This document shows positions 49,736 to 62,245 of a stretch of DNA of 64,000 bases, one piece after another. The stretch is from Sneathiella sedimenti. GTDB lineage: Bacteria; Pseudomonadota; Alphaproteobacteria; Sneathiellales; Sneathiellaceae. The stretch covers positions 186,001 through 250,000 of the forward strand of contig NZ_JAFLNC010000005.1 in the NCBI RefSeq assembly GCF_017313765.1, in the 5' to 3' direction. Each line of letters starts with the position of its first letter. Position 1 is the stretch's first letter. The notes under the pieces were generated by a model. The model ran no database searches. It had not been told where the DNA came from and saw nothing but the letters and a program-made list of their open reading frames with translations. The translations under genes and the position numbers were made by a program.

Positions 49736-50686
49736 TTATTTTGAGGCGTTGGCCCGCTCCCGCGCGGCTTTCAACTTCGCGAAATCCTCGCCCGCATGAT
49801 GGCTGGAACGGGTGAGCGGCGATGCGGAGACCATCAGGAAGCCCTTAGCATAGGCCTGTTTCTCCAGAACCGCAAATTCATCCGGTGTCACGAAACGATG
49901 GATCGCATGATGCTTCACCGTTGGTTGCAGATACTGACCGATGGTAATGAAATCGATGCCGGCAACGCGCATGTCATCCATGACCTGCGACACCTCGTCC
50001 TTGTCTTCGCCGAGGCCAACCATCAGGCCGGATTTGGTAAACATGTTCGGGTCAAGTTCCTTCACCCGCTCCAGCAGCCGAAGCGAATGGTAGTAGCGCG
50101 CGCCCGGACGGACGGAGGGATAGAGCTTTGGCACGGTCTCAAGATTGTGATTAAAGACATCAGGTTTGGCTGCAACAACGACCTCTAACGCCCCGGGTTT
50201 CTTGAGAAAATCCGGTGTCAGAATTTCTATGGTGGTGTTCGGCGCCGCCTCGCGAATGGCCTGGATGACGTCCGCGAAATGCTGTGCCCCGCCATCCTTC
50301 AGATCATCCCGGTCAACGGAAGTGATCACCACATGGTTAAGCCCCATGGTCTTGACCGCCGTCGCCACATTTGTGGGCTCAAACGGATCGAGCGCGTTCG
50401 GCTTGCCGGTGGATACGTTGCAAAAGGCGCAAGCCCGGGTACAAATCTCCCCCATGATCATCATGGTGGCATGCTTCTTTGACCAGCATTCGCCAATGTT
50501 CGGGCAGGCCGCCTCCTCACACACCGTGGTGAGGTTGAGGCCACGCATCAATTCACGCGTCTCATGATAGGTCTTCGAGACAGGTGCTTTTACCCGGATC
50601 CAGGCGGGCTTGCGCTGGATCGGGTTATCCGGACGATTTACCTTTTCCGGATGGCGTACACGCTTTATGGCGGTCGTCTCAGTCAT
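49736..50686 (-). CDS. lipA: Lipoyl synthase
   Basis: 316 residues. Both iron-sulfur cluster motifs are visible: the auxiliary [12 protein letters not shown] (C-x4-C-x5-C) and the radical-SAM CTRACAFC (C-x3-C-x2-C). The C-terminal [14 protein letters not shown] carries the RSSxxA serine ligand of the auxiliary cluster. It inserts sulfur into protein-bound octanoyl groups, making lipoyl for the pyruvate dehydrogenase encoded just upstream. lpd lies 46 bp upstream on the same strand. Confidence 0.97.
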   Translation of the reverse strand: MTETTAIKRVRHPEKVNRPDNPIQRKPAWIRVKAPVSKTYHETRELMRGLNLTTVCEEAACPNIGECWSKKHATMMIMGEICTRACAFCNVSTGKPNALDPFEPTNVATAVKTMGLNHVVITSVDRDDLKDGGAQHFADVIQAIREAAPNTTIEILTPDFLKKPGALEVVVAAKPDVFNHNLETVPKLYPSVRPGARYYHSLRLLERVKELDPNMFTKSGLMVGLGEDKDEVSQVMDDMRVAGIDFITIGQYLQPTVKHHAIHRFVTPDEFAVLEKQAYAKGFLMVSASPLTRSSHHAGEDFAKLKAARERANASK

Positions 50687-50732
50687 GATCTTACCTTATC
50701 ATACATTCACAGGCTGTCGGAACAGCTTATAC

Positions 50733-52136
50733 CTACATGTGGATGACCTTGCCATAGGCGTCAAGCACAGATTCATGCATCATTTCGGAAAGTGTCGGAT
50801 GCGGGAAGATCGAATGCATCAACTCGACTTCGGTCGTCTCCAGCGTTTTGGCGATGCCATAGCCCTGAATTAGTTCCGTCACTTCCGCACCGACCATATG
50901 CGCGCCCAGCATCTCGCCGGTTTTCGCGTCAAAAATGGTCTTGATCAGCCCTTCTGCCTCACCAAGCGCAATGGCCTTGCCATTCCCGATAAAGGAAAAG
51001 CGCCCGACCTTGATGTCATAGCCTTTTTCTTTCGCCGCCGCTTCCGTCATCCCGACGGAGGCAACCTGCGGATGGCAATAAGTACAGCCCGGAATATTGG
51101 AGGTGTTGAGCGGATGCACATCCTTCTCGCCCGCGATCTTCTCAACACAGATCACCCCTTCATGGGATGCCTTATGCGCGAGCCATGGGGGACCGGTCAG
51201 ATCCCCAATGGCATAGACGCCGGGCTCCCCAGTACGGGAGAATTCATCGACAACCACATGGGTTTTCTCGACCTTCACCTTGGTGCCCTCAAGCCCGATA
51301 TTCTCGACATTGCCGACAATACCAACAGCGAGGATGACCCGATCGAAGCTATCAGAGGAGGTTTTATCCTTCTTGTCCTTGAAGGTGGCCGTGACCTTAT
51401 CGCCTGACTTCTTAAGCTCCGACACCGTCGTGCCCTTGTGGATGGTCATGCCTTGCTTCTTGAAGGATTTCTCGGCGAAGGCGGAAATTTCCGCATCCTC
51501 CACCGGGAGGATCCGGTCCATCACCTCGACAACCGTAACATCGGATCCCAAGGCGTTGAAAAAGCTTGCAAACTCGATCCCGATCGCACCGGAGCCGACA
51601 ACCAGCAGCTTCTTCGGCATTACGTCAGGAACAAGCGCTTCCTTATAGGTCCAGATCAGCTTGCCGTCCGGCTCCAGCCCCGGCAGTGTCCGTGCCCGCG
51701 CGCCGGTGGCGAGAATGATATGCTTGGCGGCAACAGTAGACACAACCTTGCCATCCTTGCTCACCTCAACCTTGCCCGAGCCAGCCAACTTGCCATGCCC
51801 GTCGATCACGGTGATCTTGTTCTTCTTCAGCAGATGCTTCACACCACCGGATAGCTGTCCTGCCACCTTGCGGGACCGATCAACGGTTTTCTTCAGGTCA
51901 ACCGTTGCGCCTTCCACCTTGATTCCGAACTCATCGGCATGCTTGATCAGGTTGTAGATATCTGCCGTCCGCAGCAGTGCCTTGGTGGGGATACAGCCCC
52001 AGTTGAGGCAGATGCCCCCCAAATGCTCTCTTTCGATTACAGCGGTTTTCAAGCCGAGTTGCGCCGCCCGGATCGCTGCTACGTATCCGCCGGGTCCGGA
52101 ACCGACAACAACCAGGTCGAAATTCGTTTCGCTCAT
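50733..52136 (-). CDS. lpdA: Dihydrolipoamide dehydrogenase (E3)
   Basis: 467 residues. FAD motif FDLVVVGSGPGGYVAAIRAAQLGLKTAVIE, redox cysteines in GGICLNWGCIPTKALL (C-x4-C), NAD motif KLLVVGSGAIGIEFASFFNALGSDVTVVE, VYAIGDLTGPPWLAHKA, and the catalytic His/Glu dyad in HPTLSEMMHE. It reoxidises dihydrolipoamide of PDH and shares the operon with E1 and E2. pdhC ends 10 bp upstream. Confidence 0.96.
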   Translation of the reverse strand: MSETNFDLVVVGSGPGGYVAAIRAAQLGLKTAVIEREHLGGICLNWGCIPTKALLRTADIYNLIKHADEFGIKVEGATVDLKKTVDRSRKVAGQLSGGVKHLLKKNKITVIDGHGKLAGSGKVEVSKDGKVVSTVAAKHIILATGARARTLPGLEPDGKLIWTYKEALVPDVMPKKLLVVGSGAIGIEFASFFNALGSDVTVVEVMDRILPVEDAEISAFAEKSFKKQGMTIHKGTTVSELKKSGDKVTATFKDKKDKTSSDSFDRVILAVGIVGNVENIGLEGTKVKVEKTHVVVDEFSRTGEPGVYAIGDLTGPPWLAHKASHEGVICVEKIAGEKDVHPLNTSNIPGCTYCHPQVASVGMTEAAAKEKGYDIKVGRFSFIGNGKAIALGEAEGLIKTIFDAKTGEMLGAHMVGAEVTELIQGYGIAKTLETTEVELMHSIFPHPTLSEMMHESVLDAYGKVIHM

Positions 52137-52146
52137 ATCCGGTTCC

Positions 52147-53478
52147 TCACAGCATCATGGTTAAAGGTTCTTCAATATAACCCTTGAAATGTTTCAGCAG
52201 TTCCGCGCCCAGTGCCCCGTCAATCACGCGGTGATCGCAGGAGAGCGTTACACTCATCATCGTCGCCATGGCGAGCGCGCCGTCTCTAACAACAGGACGC
52301 TGTTCCCCGGCACCAATCGCAAGAATGGCAGACTGCGGCGGGTTGATCACGGCGGAGAATTCCTTGATCCCGAACATACCAAGGTTCGAGATGGAGAAGC
52401 AGCCGCCCTGATATTCCTCCGGCATCAATTTTCCGGCCTTGGCTTTGGTTGCCAGTTCCTTCATCTCGTTGGATATGACGGCAAGGCCTTTCTGGTCCGC
52501 CTTTCGGACCACCGGGGTAATCAGGCCCCCCTCAATCGCCACCGCGACCGACACATCAAAATCCTTATACTGCAGGATCTTGTCGCCACCCCAGCAGGCA
52601 TTGGCTGTCGGGACTTTCTTCAGCGCCAGGGCTGAAGCCCGGATAATGAAGTCATTGACCGAAATCTTGTAGTCATCAGAGCGCCCGTTCAGCTCCTTGC
52701 GCATGGCCAGGAGGTTATCAAGCTCGCACTCAATGGTGAGATAGAAATGCGGGATAGTCTGCTTGGCTTCCGAAAGCCGCCTTGCAATGGTCTTGCGCAT
52801 GCTGGTGAGTGGGATTTCCTCGTAATTCCCCTCTGGCGGTGGGGTCGCCGCAGCCGGTGCAGGTGCAGATGCCGCCTTCTCGGGCGCTGCCGCTTTCGCG
52901 CCACCGGAGGCAAGCGCCTTCTCGACATCCGCCTTGATAATCCGGCCATGCGGACCACTGCCCTTGATGGACTTAAGGTCGAGGCCCTCGTTCGCCGCAA
53001 TCCGGCGGGCGACCGGGCTTGAGAAAATACGCTCGCCGTCCTTCGTCACCAGCGCCGGTCCGCTGCTGCCTTTAGCTTCCGGGGCCGCGTCTTGTTTTGA
53101 AGTTTTTGCCGCCTCGTCAGCGGATTTCTTTTTCCCGCCGTCATCTGCGTCTTTCTTTGGTGCCTCATCAGATTCTTCGGTTGCTGGCTCTGGTGCCGAT
53201 CCGGCATCGAAACCGTCAAGGGCGGACGCATCCTCCCCCTCCTCCAGCAGGATCGCTATCGGCGTATTCACGGCAACATTTTCGGTGCCGCCCGGAACGA
53301 GAATTTTTCCGAGCGTTCCCTCGTCAACCGCCTCGACCTCCATGGTTGCCTTGTCAGTCTCGATCTCCGCGAGGACGTCCCCGGAGGAGACCGTATCGCC
53401 CTCTTTCATCTGCCAGTTGGCAAGCGTACCCTCGGTCATTGTCGGTGAGAGGGCTGGCATGGTAATGGTAATTGGCAT
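52147..53478 (-). CDS. pdhC: Pyruvate dehydrogenase E2, dihydrolipoamide acetyltransferase
   Basis: 443 residues. A single N-terminal lipoyl domain (~1-80; lipoyl Lys in [13 protein letters not shown]), an acidic/Ala-Pro linker, an E3-binding domain ([38 protein letters not shown]), a second Ala/Pro linker and the catalytic domain ending [20 protein letters not shown], with the active-site His and Asp in DHRVIDG. It transfers the acetyl group from lipoamide to CoA. pdhB ends 11 bp upstream. Confidence 0.97.
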   Translation of the reverse strand: MPITITMPALSPTMTEGTLANWQMKEGDTVSSGDVLAEIETDKATMEVEAVDEGTLGKILVPGGTENVAVNTPIAILLEEGEDASALDGFDAGSAPEPATEESDEAPKKDADDGGKKKSADEAAKTSKQDAAPEAKGSSGPALVTKDGERIFSSPVARRIAANEGLDLKSIKGSGPHGRIIKADVEKALASGGAKAAAPEKAASAPAPAAATPPPEGNYEEIPLTSMRKTIARRLSEAKQTIPHFYLTIECELDNLLAMRKELNGRSDDYKISVNDFIIRASALALKKVPTANACWGGDKILQYKDFDVSVAVAIEGGLITPVVRKADQKGLAVISNEMKELATKAKAGKLMPEEYQGGCFSISNLGMFGIKEFSAVINPPQSAILAIGAGEQRPVVRDGALAMATMMSVTLSCDHRVIDGALGAELLKHFKGYIEEPLTMML

Positions 53479-53489
53479 TTTCGCCCCCT

Positions 53490-54890
53490 TTAATCGCGAT
53501 AACAGACAGATTTGGCCGCCGCCACAACTTCATCGGTATGTGGCAGCGCCAGTTTCTCGAGATTGGCCGCATATGGCATCGGCACATCCTTGCCCGACAC
53601 CCGGAGAACCGGTGCATCCAGGTAATCGAAGGCGTGGTGCATGATCTGCGCCGTTATTTCGGCGCCGATACCGCTTTGTGGCCAGCCTTCCTCAACAGTG
53701 ACGCAACGGTTCGTCTTGCGAACGGAGGCCAGCACTGTTTCCATATCCATCGGGCGAATAGTTCGAAGGTCGATCACTTCGGCCGAAATATTTTCTTCGG
53801 CGAGCTTGTCCGCCGCCTCTAGCGCATACCTCATCCCCATCGCGAAGGACACAATGGTCACATCGTCGCCGGGACGCTCGATCTTCGCCTTGCCGATGGG
53901 CAGGACAAAATCATCCATCACCGGCACGTCGAAACTCTGGCCATAGAGAATTTCATTCTCCAGGAAAATGACGGGGTTCGGATCGCGAATTGCCGCCTTC
54001 AACAGCCCTTTCGCGTCCGCCGCCGTATGGGGCGCAATTACGATCAGCCCAGGAACATGGGAATACCAGGAGGCATAGCATTGGGAATGCTGTGCCGCCA
54101 CGCGGGAGGCCGCGCCGTTGGGGCCCCGGAAAACGATCGGGGACGACATCTGGCCGCCGGACATATAGCGTGTCTTGGCTGCCGAGTTGACAATCTGGTC
54201 AATCGCCTGCATGGCGAAGTTGAAGGTCATGAACTCTACAATCGGCCGCAGACCATGGAACGCCGCGCCGACACCGACACCGGCAAATCCATGTTCGGTA
54301 ATTGGCGTGTCGATCACCCGGCGACCACCGAATTCATCCAGCAACCCCTGCGTGACCTTATAGGCACCCTGATATTCGGCAACTTCCTCACCCATGACAA
54401 AAACGCGCTCGTCTTTGCGCATTTCCTCTGCCATGGCATCCCGCAAGGCCTCGCGAACAGTCATCTTGACCATTTCCGTCCCCTCAGGAATCTCCCCGCT
54501 GGCGTCATAGGCATCGGGCGTTTTTGAAGTGCTGACGCGCGGCGCAGGCTCTTCCTTGTCAGAGGTATCCTCGGTCGTATCGTCCGATCCTTCTGAAGCA
54601 AATGGCGCCGCGCTAGGTGTGAAATCATCTAGGTCGCTGGCATCCTCGCCTTCTTCAAGAAGAACGGCAATCGGCGTATTGACGGCAACATTATCGGTAT
54701 CCCCCTCAATCAGGATCTTGCCGATTTTGCCTTCATCAACGGCCTCGACCTCCATTGTGGCCTTGTCAGTCTCTATCTCTGCGAGCACATCACCCGAACT
54801 GACCGTATCGCCCTCCTTGACCATCCAGCGGGCCAGCTTGCCTTCTGTCATCGTCGGCGAGAGAGCCGGCATCAAAATTTCTGTTGGCAT
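53490..54890 (-). CDS. pdhB: Pyruvate dehydrogenase E1 beta subunit with N-terminal lipoyl domain
   Basis: 466 residues, about 130 longer than a plain E1 beta. The extra N-terminal lipoyl domain (1-80, [13 protein letters not shown]) is nearly the same as that of E2. An acidic linker follows, then E1 beta from about residue 135 ([88 protein letters not shown]). This extended form is typical of alphaproteobacteria. With E1 alpha it decarboxylates pyruvate using thiamine diphosphate. Confidence 0.97.
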   Translation of the reverse strand: MPTEILMPALSPTMTEGKLARWMVKEGDTVSSGDVLAEIETDKATMEVEAVDEGKIGKILIEGDTDNVAVNTPIAVLLEEGEDASDLDDFTPSAAPFASEGSDDTTEDTSDKEEPAPRVSTSKTPDAYDASGEIPEGTEMVKMTVREALRDAMAEEMRKDERVFVMGEEVAEYQGAYKVTQGLLDEFGGRRVIDTPITEHGFAGVGVGAAFHGLRPIVEFMTFNFAMQAIDQIVNSAAKTRYMSGGQMSSPIVFRGPNGAASRVAAQHSQCYASWYSHVPGLIVIAPHTAADAKGLLKAAIRDPNPVIFLENEILYGQSFDVPVMDDFVLPIGKAKIERPGDDVTIVSFAMGMRYALEAADKLAEENISAEVIDLRTIRPMDMETVLASVRKTNRCVTVEEGWPQSGIGAEITAQIMHHAFDYLDAPVLRVSGKDVPMPYAANLEKLALPHTDEVVAAAKSVCYRD

Positions 54891-54920
54891 TTATCTAGTC
54901 CTTCTCAAGCTGATCGGCGC

Positions 54921-55964
54921 TCAGGCCAAAACATCCGTGTAAAGCTCTTCCGGCTGTGGCTCCGGACTGTTCTGGGCAAACTCGACCGCATCGGCAATGA
55001 TAGCCTTGATCTCGCGATCGATTTCCTTGAGTTCGTCCTCCGTATTGATTTTATCGTCCAGCATGGTCTGCCGCAGGTGGTCGATCGGGTCATGCTCCGC
55101 CCGCTTCTTGTTGACCTCCTCTTTTGAGCGGTATTTCGCTGGGTCCGACATAGAATGGCCGCGATAGCGATAGGTCTTCATTTCAAGGATGTAGGGACCT
55201 TTACCTGCACGGACATAGTCGACCGCCTTCTTGCCCGCGGCGGCAACGGCGAAAACATCCATGCCGTCAACCTGTTCACCGGGAACATTAAAGCTGTCAC
55301 CGCGCTTATAGAGTTCCGTCTGGGCGGACGAGCGTTTGACAGAAGTCCCCATGGCATATTCATTATTTTCAATGACATAGACGACCGGCAGGTTCCAGAG
55401 CTCCGCCATATTGAAGCTTTCATAGACCTGGCCCTGGTTCACCGTGCCATCGCCCATATAGCACAGGGTGATGTCCTTGCTGCCCTGGTATTTCTGGCTG
55501 AAGGCGAGCCCTGTGCCGAGCGGGACGCAGGCCCCGACGATACCATGACCGCCATAGAAATTGGCCTCTTTGGAGAACATATGCATGGAGCCGCCCTTCC
55601 CCTTGGAATAGCCGCCCTCGCGCCCGGTAAGTTCCGCCATAACGCCCTTCGGGTCCATCCCGCAGGCCAGCATATGGCCATGGTCACGATAAGAGGTGAT
55701 CACCGCATCATCATCCGTGATGGCAGATTTCATGCCGACAACGACAGCTTCCTGGCCGATATAGAGATGGCAGAACCCGCCGATCAGGCCCATGCCGTAA
55801 ATCTGTCCGGCTTTCTCCTCGAACCGGCGGATCAGCAGCATATCGTAATAAAATTTCTGGATTTGCTCTTTTGAGAACTTCGGGGCTGCCTTTTTGGCAC
55901 CCTGTGTCGACTTCTTGGCATTCGACGCAGAACTTTTTGCCCTGCTGGCGGATTGACGTGCCAT
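54921..55964 (-). CDS. pdhA: Pyruvate dehydrogenase E1 alpha subunit
   Basis: 347 residues from the ATG at 55964, chosen for a GGGAG site 6-10 nt upstream. After a basic, Ala/Ser-rich tail (ARQSASRAKSSASNAKK...) comes the E1 alpha fold: FYYDMLLIRRFEEKAGQIYGMGLIGGFCHLYIGQEAVVVG, TSYRDHGHMLACG, and the thiamine-diphosphate motif GDGTVNQGQVYESFNMAELWNLPVVYVIENN. RYRGHSMSDPAKYRSKEE is the phosphorylation-loop region of mammalian enzymes. It is the first gene of the pdh-lpd-lipA operon. Confidence 0.96.
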   Translation of the reverse strand: MARQSASRAKSSASNAKKSTQGAKKAAPKFSKEQIQKFYYDMLLIRRFEEKAGQIYGMGLIGGFCHLYIGQEAVVVGMKSAITDDDAVITSYRDHGHMLACGMDPKGVMAELTGREGGYSKGKGGSMHMFSKEANFYGGHGIVGACVPLGTGLAFSQKYQGSKDITLCYMGDGTVNQGQVYESFNMAELWNLPVVYVIENNEYAMGTSVKRSSAQTELYKRGDSFNVPGEQVDGMDVFAVAAAGKKAVDYVRAGKGPYILEMKTYRYRGHSMSDPAKYRSKEEVNKKRAEHDPIDHLRQTMLDDKINTEDELKEIDREIKAIIADAVEFAQNSPEPQPEELYTDVLA

Positions 55965-56141
55965 GATATCTCCCATTTTTATTGGCACCAGAGGCTTCCC
56001 TATTGCCTCCGATGCACGTTGACCATAGTCGGAATGTGGCCGACAGAACCCTAATAGACAAGTAGAATTTATTGATTAACGTAATATCGGTTAATAATTT
56101 AAATAGATTTTGAAAATTTAAAGATTAACTGAAATCATAGT

Positions 56142-56173
56142 AATTTATCGCATCAAGAAGAATGCGATAAATT
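56142..56173. repeat. Perfect 12-bp inverted repeat upstream of pdhA
   Basis: AATTTATCGCAT (56142-56153) and ATGCGATAAATT (56162-56173) are exact reverse complements with an 8-bp centre. It lies about 180 bp upstream of pdhA and 75 bp downstream of ftsB in an AT-rich gap. Neither side has a long T run directly after the stem on the ftsB strand, so an operator is as likely as a terminator. Confidence 0.65.
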
Positions 56174-56248
56174 CACCCATTTTTACGCAAGAAACGCAAA
56201 GAAAACGATAATCAACAGGATATAATCTTCAACCGGGCGCGTTCCCGG

Positions 56249-56560
56249 CTATTTCGTATAGATGACGATCTCATCCGGATGCGCGAGTCCCAAAACGTCG
56301 CGACTGCGCTCCTCCAGCATATCTATGTCAAGATTCTCCGGACGCAACAAGGCAACGCGCTTTTCGAGTGCCTGCTTTTCATTTTCCGTGAGTTGATAGA
56401 CGGCCTCGGCCCTATCGATCTCATGCTGAAGCTTGAGATAGGCAAAAAGCCCCCGATCACCCTCAATCAGATGATAACTGAAATAGGCGACGGCCAGGAT
56501 TCCTAGGATGGGTCCCGCTCCGGCTTTCGCACGCTTTCTTATCTCAAGGCTAATAATCAT
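56249..56560 (-). CDS. ftsB: Septum formation initiator FtsB/DivIC family
   Basis: 103 residues: a short basic cytoplasmic start (EIRKRAKAGA), one membrane helix (GPILGILAVAYFSYHLIEGDRG), then a coiled coil (LKLQHEIDRAEAVYQLTENEKQALEKRVALLRPENLDIDMLEERSRDVLGLAHPDEIVIY). The ARxxLGLxxPDEIVI ending is the FtsB/DivIC signature. It links early and late divisome proteins. In related genomes it lies between eno and pdhA, as here, apart from the lysozyme and methyltransferase genes inserted before eno. Confidence 0.9.
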   Translation of the reverse strand: MIISLEIRKRAKAGAGPILGILAVAYFSYHLIEGDRGLFAYLKLQHEIDRAEAVYQLTENEKQALEKRVALLRPENLDIDMLEERSRDVLGLAHPDEIVIYTK

Positions 56561-56675
56561 TTACGAAGTGAATCAAATACAAGAGTCGAGGTCAACCGTA
56601 AAATTGATTTGTGGATAAATTAGTTGCAATTAATCCGCTAATGGTCCGAAAACTGTGGATTTATTCTGTTTCGCG

Positions 56676-57173
56676 TCAGGAATAGGTCCCGCTTTTGAAA
56701 AGTTTGCCCTCACGCTCCCGTCGCGCCTTCAAGACCGGCGAGACCTCCTTGCCACTGCCCAGATGGGCCCAGCGGACAAATTTGGCAAACGCCCCCTTTT
56801 TCTCGCCTGCGTAAATCCATCGGCCCATCTCGGACTGGACGGATTTATAATCGCCCGAATTCAGCTTCTTCAGCAGCGTGGAGGATTTGAAGGCCCCCTC
56901 CCCGACATTAAAGGTGAAGGAAACCAGCGCATCGAATTGATTTTGCTGTAACTCCCCTTTTACGGACGAATTGACCGTATCGACCGCCCATTTGACGTCG
57001 CCGGCAAAATAGCTGTCTGCCTGGGCCTGTGAAATAGTCTGTCCTGCATTGACATCGCCCGTATGGCCATACCCGATGGTCATCACGCCGGTACCGTCAT
57101 TATAGGCCGTTAGCCGCAGGCCCTCGAATTGTTTGATAAATTCCGCCCCTTTCGCGGAAAGCTGCTGTGCCAT
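56676..57173 (-). CDS. Phage-type lysozyme (GH24 endolysin)
   Basis: 165 residues, about the size of T4 lysozyme. The opening SAKGAEFIKQFEGLRLTAYNDGTGVMTIGYGHTGDV has the full catalytic triad at T4 spacing: E17, D26 and T32. QFDALVSFTFNVGEGAFKSSTLLKKLNSGDY is the second family block. There is no signal peptide, membrane anchor or holin nearby. It stands between ftsB and eno, where it is not part of the usual order, so it looks like a phage-derived gene kept on its own. Export route and target cannot be read. Confidence 0.88.
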   Translation of the reverse strand: MAQQLSAKGAEFIKQFEGLRLTAYNDGTGVMTIGYGHTGDVNAGQTISQAQADSYFAGDVKWAVDTVNSSVKGELQQNQFDALVSFTFNVGEGAFKSSTLLKKLNSGDYKSVQSEMGRWIYAGEKKGAFAKFVRWAHLGSGKEVSPVLKARREREGKLFKSGTYS

Positions 57174-57313
57174 AAGTGACCTCCTACCCTAGAAACTCTC
57201 CTTTTTAGATATTAATTTTCAAATTATTTTCAATCTATAATTGTATTATCGGAAGAAAAAAATGCCCTCTCCGGGCGGCCTAACCATTGGACTCCTGCCT
57301 TCCTGAAGGGCGG

Positions 57314-57940
57314 CTAAATAGAACTGGCCTGTTTCTGGGCCAGCAGGACGCTACGCTGCCCGCAATCCGGATCCTCGGGCCGGAAATCAACAACCTTCAG
57401 GCCACCGGATGCCAGGATGGAGATGTATTCCTCAATGGAAAGGCTGGCATGATAAACTGCATCATCCCCAACGTGCCCGGCCACTTCACCGTCCGTCGGC
57501 CCAACCGTCAGCAGGAGCGCGCCGCCGGACTGAAGGTGAGCCGCCAGTTTCGGAAGAACCAACCTCTGCTCCTCGCGGCTCAGGTGAAAGAAGCTGTCCC
57601 ATCCGATAATGCCGTGAAACCGCTCCTGCAGATCGAGAGACCGCATATCCATCTGTCGCCAGTCACCGGCCGGAAACCGTCTCTCTGCCAGGCGGAGCAT
57701 CGCGGCAGACGCATCTATGCCGGCAAGAATGTATCCCTTGGAGAGGATGTAACGCGCGATGGGGTCGCCCGCCCCACATCCCAGATCGAGGACATACCCC
57801 TTTTCCGGGATAAGGGAGAGGAACCGGTCTAGCCAGTTCCTCTCAAACAGGGTTTTAGATCGCTCCGCATCAAAGCGCTCCGCATTGCGCTCATAGACAT
57901 CCTGCGTTGTCTTCGCAAGATCGGATAGCGAGAGCGTCAA
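57314..57940 (-). CDS. Class I SAM-dependent methyltransferase
   Basis: 208 residues. The SAM-binding motif I is GYVLDLGCGAGDPIARYILSKGY, followed by LAGIDASAAMLRLAERRFP (motif II) and DWRQMDMRSLDLQERFHGIIGWDSFFHLSREEQRLVLPKLAAHLQSGGALLLTVG. This is a small Methyltransf_11/25-type enzyme; the substrate is not evident. It starts 8 bp downstream of the eno stop and so probably uses the eno transcript. Confidence 0.85.
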   Translation of the reverse strand: MTLSLSDLAKTTQDVYERNAERFDAERSKTLFERNWLDRFLSLIPEKGYVLDLGCGAGDPIARYILSKGYILAGIDASAAMLRLAERRFPAGDWRQMDMRSLDLQERFHGIIGWDSFFHLSREEQRLVLPKLAAHLQSGGALLLTVGPTDGEVAGHVGDDAVYHASLSIEEYISILASGGLKVVDFRPEDPDCGQRSVLLAQKQASSI

Positions 57941-57948
57941 GTTGGGTC

Positions 57949-59244
<1,296 letters not shown>

Positions 59245-60078
59245 CTAGAGGTTTTTCGCGAGATTATCGAATTTTTGCAAGGTGGTGAGCAAGGCTTCCA
59301 TCTGATCGATGGGCACCATGTTCGGCCCGTCAGATGGGGCGTTATCGGGATCCTGATGTGTTTCCATAAAGACCATGGCAACCCCGACAGAGACAGCGGC
59401 ACGCGCCAGCACGGGCACGAATTCGCGCTGTCCGCCGGAGGATGTACCCTGCCCGCCCGGCTGCTGCACGGAATGGGTGGCGTCAAAAACAATCGGCTGG
59501 CCGGTCTGTTCCGCCATGATGGAAAGACTGCGCATATCGGAGACAAGCGTGTTGTATCCAAAGCTGGCGCCGCGTTCGGTCAACAGCACACGGTTGTTGC
59601 CGCTTTCGATCAGCTTGTTGGCGACATTCTTCATGTCCCAGGGGGCAAGAAACTGTCCCTTTTTCACATTGATCACCTTGCCGGTCTTGGCGGCTGCGAT
59701 CAGGAGGTCCGTCTGGCGGCAAAGAAAGGCGGGTATCTGTAACACATCCACCGCATCGCCCAACTCGGCGCAATGTTCGGGCAAATGCACATCGGTAAGG
59801 ACAGGTATGCCAAACTCACTCCGGATACGCTGGAACACCGGGATGGCGCCTTCCAGGCCCAGGCCCCGCTGCGCAGTCAGCGATGTCCGGTTGGCCTTGT
59901 CGAAGGACGTTTTATAGACAAGCCCCATGCCGAGCTTTTGTGTCATCTCGAACAGCTGGCCCGCCATATCCATCGCGTGGATCATGCTTTCCATCTGGCA
60001 AGGCCCCGCGATGAGTGCAAAGGGCAAATCATTGCCGACCGTAATGTTGCCGATTTGAACGTGATGGCTTTTGGTCAT
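59245..60078 (-). CDS. kdsA: 3-deoxy-D-manno-octulosonate 8-phosphate synthase
   Basis: 277 residues. [107 protein letters not shown] and [13 protein letters not shown] are the KdsA core. It condenses phosphoenolpyruvate with arabinose 5-phosphate for the Kdo of lipopolysaccharide. pyrG ends 2 bp upstream; its product CTP is used in the next Kdo step, which makes the cluster functionally coherent. Confidence 0.96.
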   Translation of the reverse strand: MTKSHHVQIGNITVGNDLPFALIAGPCQMESMIHAMDMAGQLFEMTQKLGMGLVYKTSFDKANRTSLTAQRGLGLEGAIPVFQRIRSEFGIPVLTDVHLPEHCAELGDAVDVLQIPAFLCRQTDLLIAAAKTGKVINVKKGQFLAPWDMKNVANKLIESGNNRVLLTERGASFGYNTLVSDMRSLSIMAEQTGQPIVFDATHSVQQPGGQGTSSGGQREFVPVLARAAVSVGVAMVFMETHQDPDNAPSDGPNMVPIDQMEALLTTLQKFDNLAKNL

Positions 60079-60080
60079 GT

Positions 60081-61721
<1,641 letters not shown>

Positions 61722-61755
61722 TTATAACCAATTCTGTATTCGACGGGAAGTAAAA

Positions 61756-61777
61756 GAGGCGGCAATTTTGCCGCCTC
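61756..61777 (-). terminator. Terminator downstream of secG
   Basis: GAGGCGGCAA and TTGCCGCCTC form a 10-bp stem. On the minus strand it is followed by TTTTA, on the plus strand by CCGAATTTTTTT, so it could work both ways. It separates secG from pyrG. Confidence 0.75.
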
Positions 61778-61802
61778 CGAATTTTTTTGTGATAGACCCC
61801 GG

Positions 61803-62144
61803 TTATTCCGACAAGGGAGCCGTGGGCTCCGCCGGGACTGCGGGGACGGCGGGTGCGCCGTTAGCCGGGGCTTCCGTCGTTGCCGGGGTGTCGAGAATGG
61901 AGGTCGGCTCGGAATGCGTGCCACTGACAATGGCGAGCAGAACACTCGTCAGCATAAAGGCTGCCGCCAGCCCTGCCGTTGTCCGGGTAAGCAAATTCGC
62001 GGCTCCGCGGCTCGACATTGCGCCGCCACCGCCACCACCGATTCCGAGCGCCCCACCTTCGGAGCGCTGCAACAACACAACCCCGATAAGGAAGATGGCA
62101 ATCATAACATGAATGACCAGAAGGACAGTTTCCATTCTCTTCAA
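61803..62144 (-). CDS. secG: Preprotein translocase subunit SecG
   Basis: 113 residues. First membrane helix TVLLVIHVMIAIFLIGVVLLQ, a cytoplasmic QRSEGGALGIGGGGGGAMSSRGAANLLTRTTAGLAAAFMLTSVLLAIV (Gly-rich loop and second helix), then an Ala/Pro-rich tail (TTEAPANGAPAVPAVPAEPTAPLSE). This is the standard alphaproteobacterial SecG. It joins SecYE in the protein export channel. tpiA lies 101 bp upstream, the usual tpiA-secG-pyrG order. Confidence 0.95.
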   Translation of the reverse strand: MKRMETVLLVIHVMIAIFLIGVVLLQRSEGGALGIGGGGGGAMSSRGAANLLTRTTAGLAAAFMLTSVLLAIVSGTHSEPTSILDTPATTEAPANGAPAVPAVPAEPTAPLSE

Positions 62145-62245
62145 ATCCAGCTTTACGGGCGGACAGCGCCGCCCCTTTATTCAACAATTGCAGGGCTTCT
62201 ACACCAAAGTTCACTTGATTGCTAGTAACTTTCCCGCCCTGGTTC

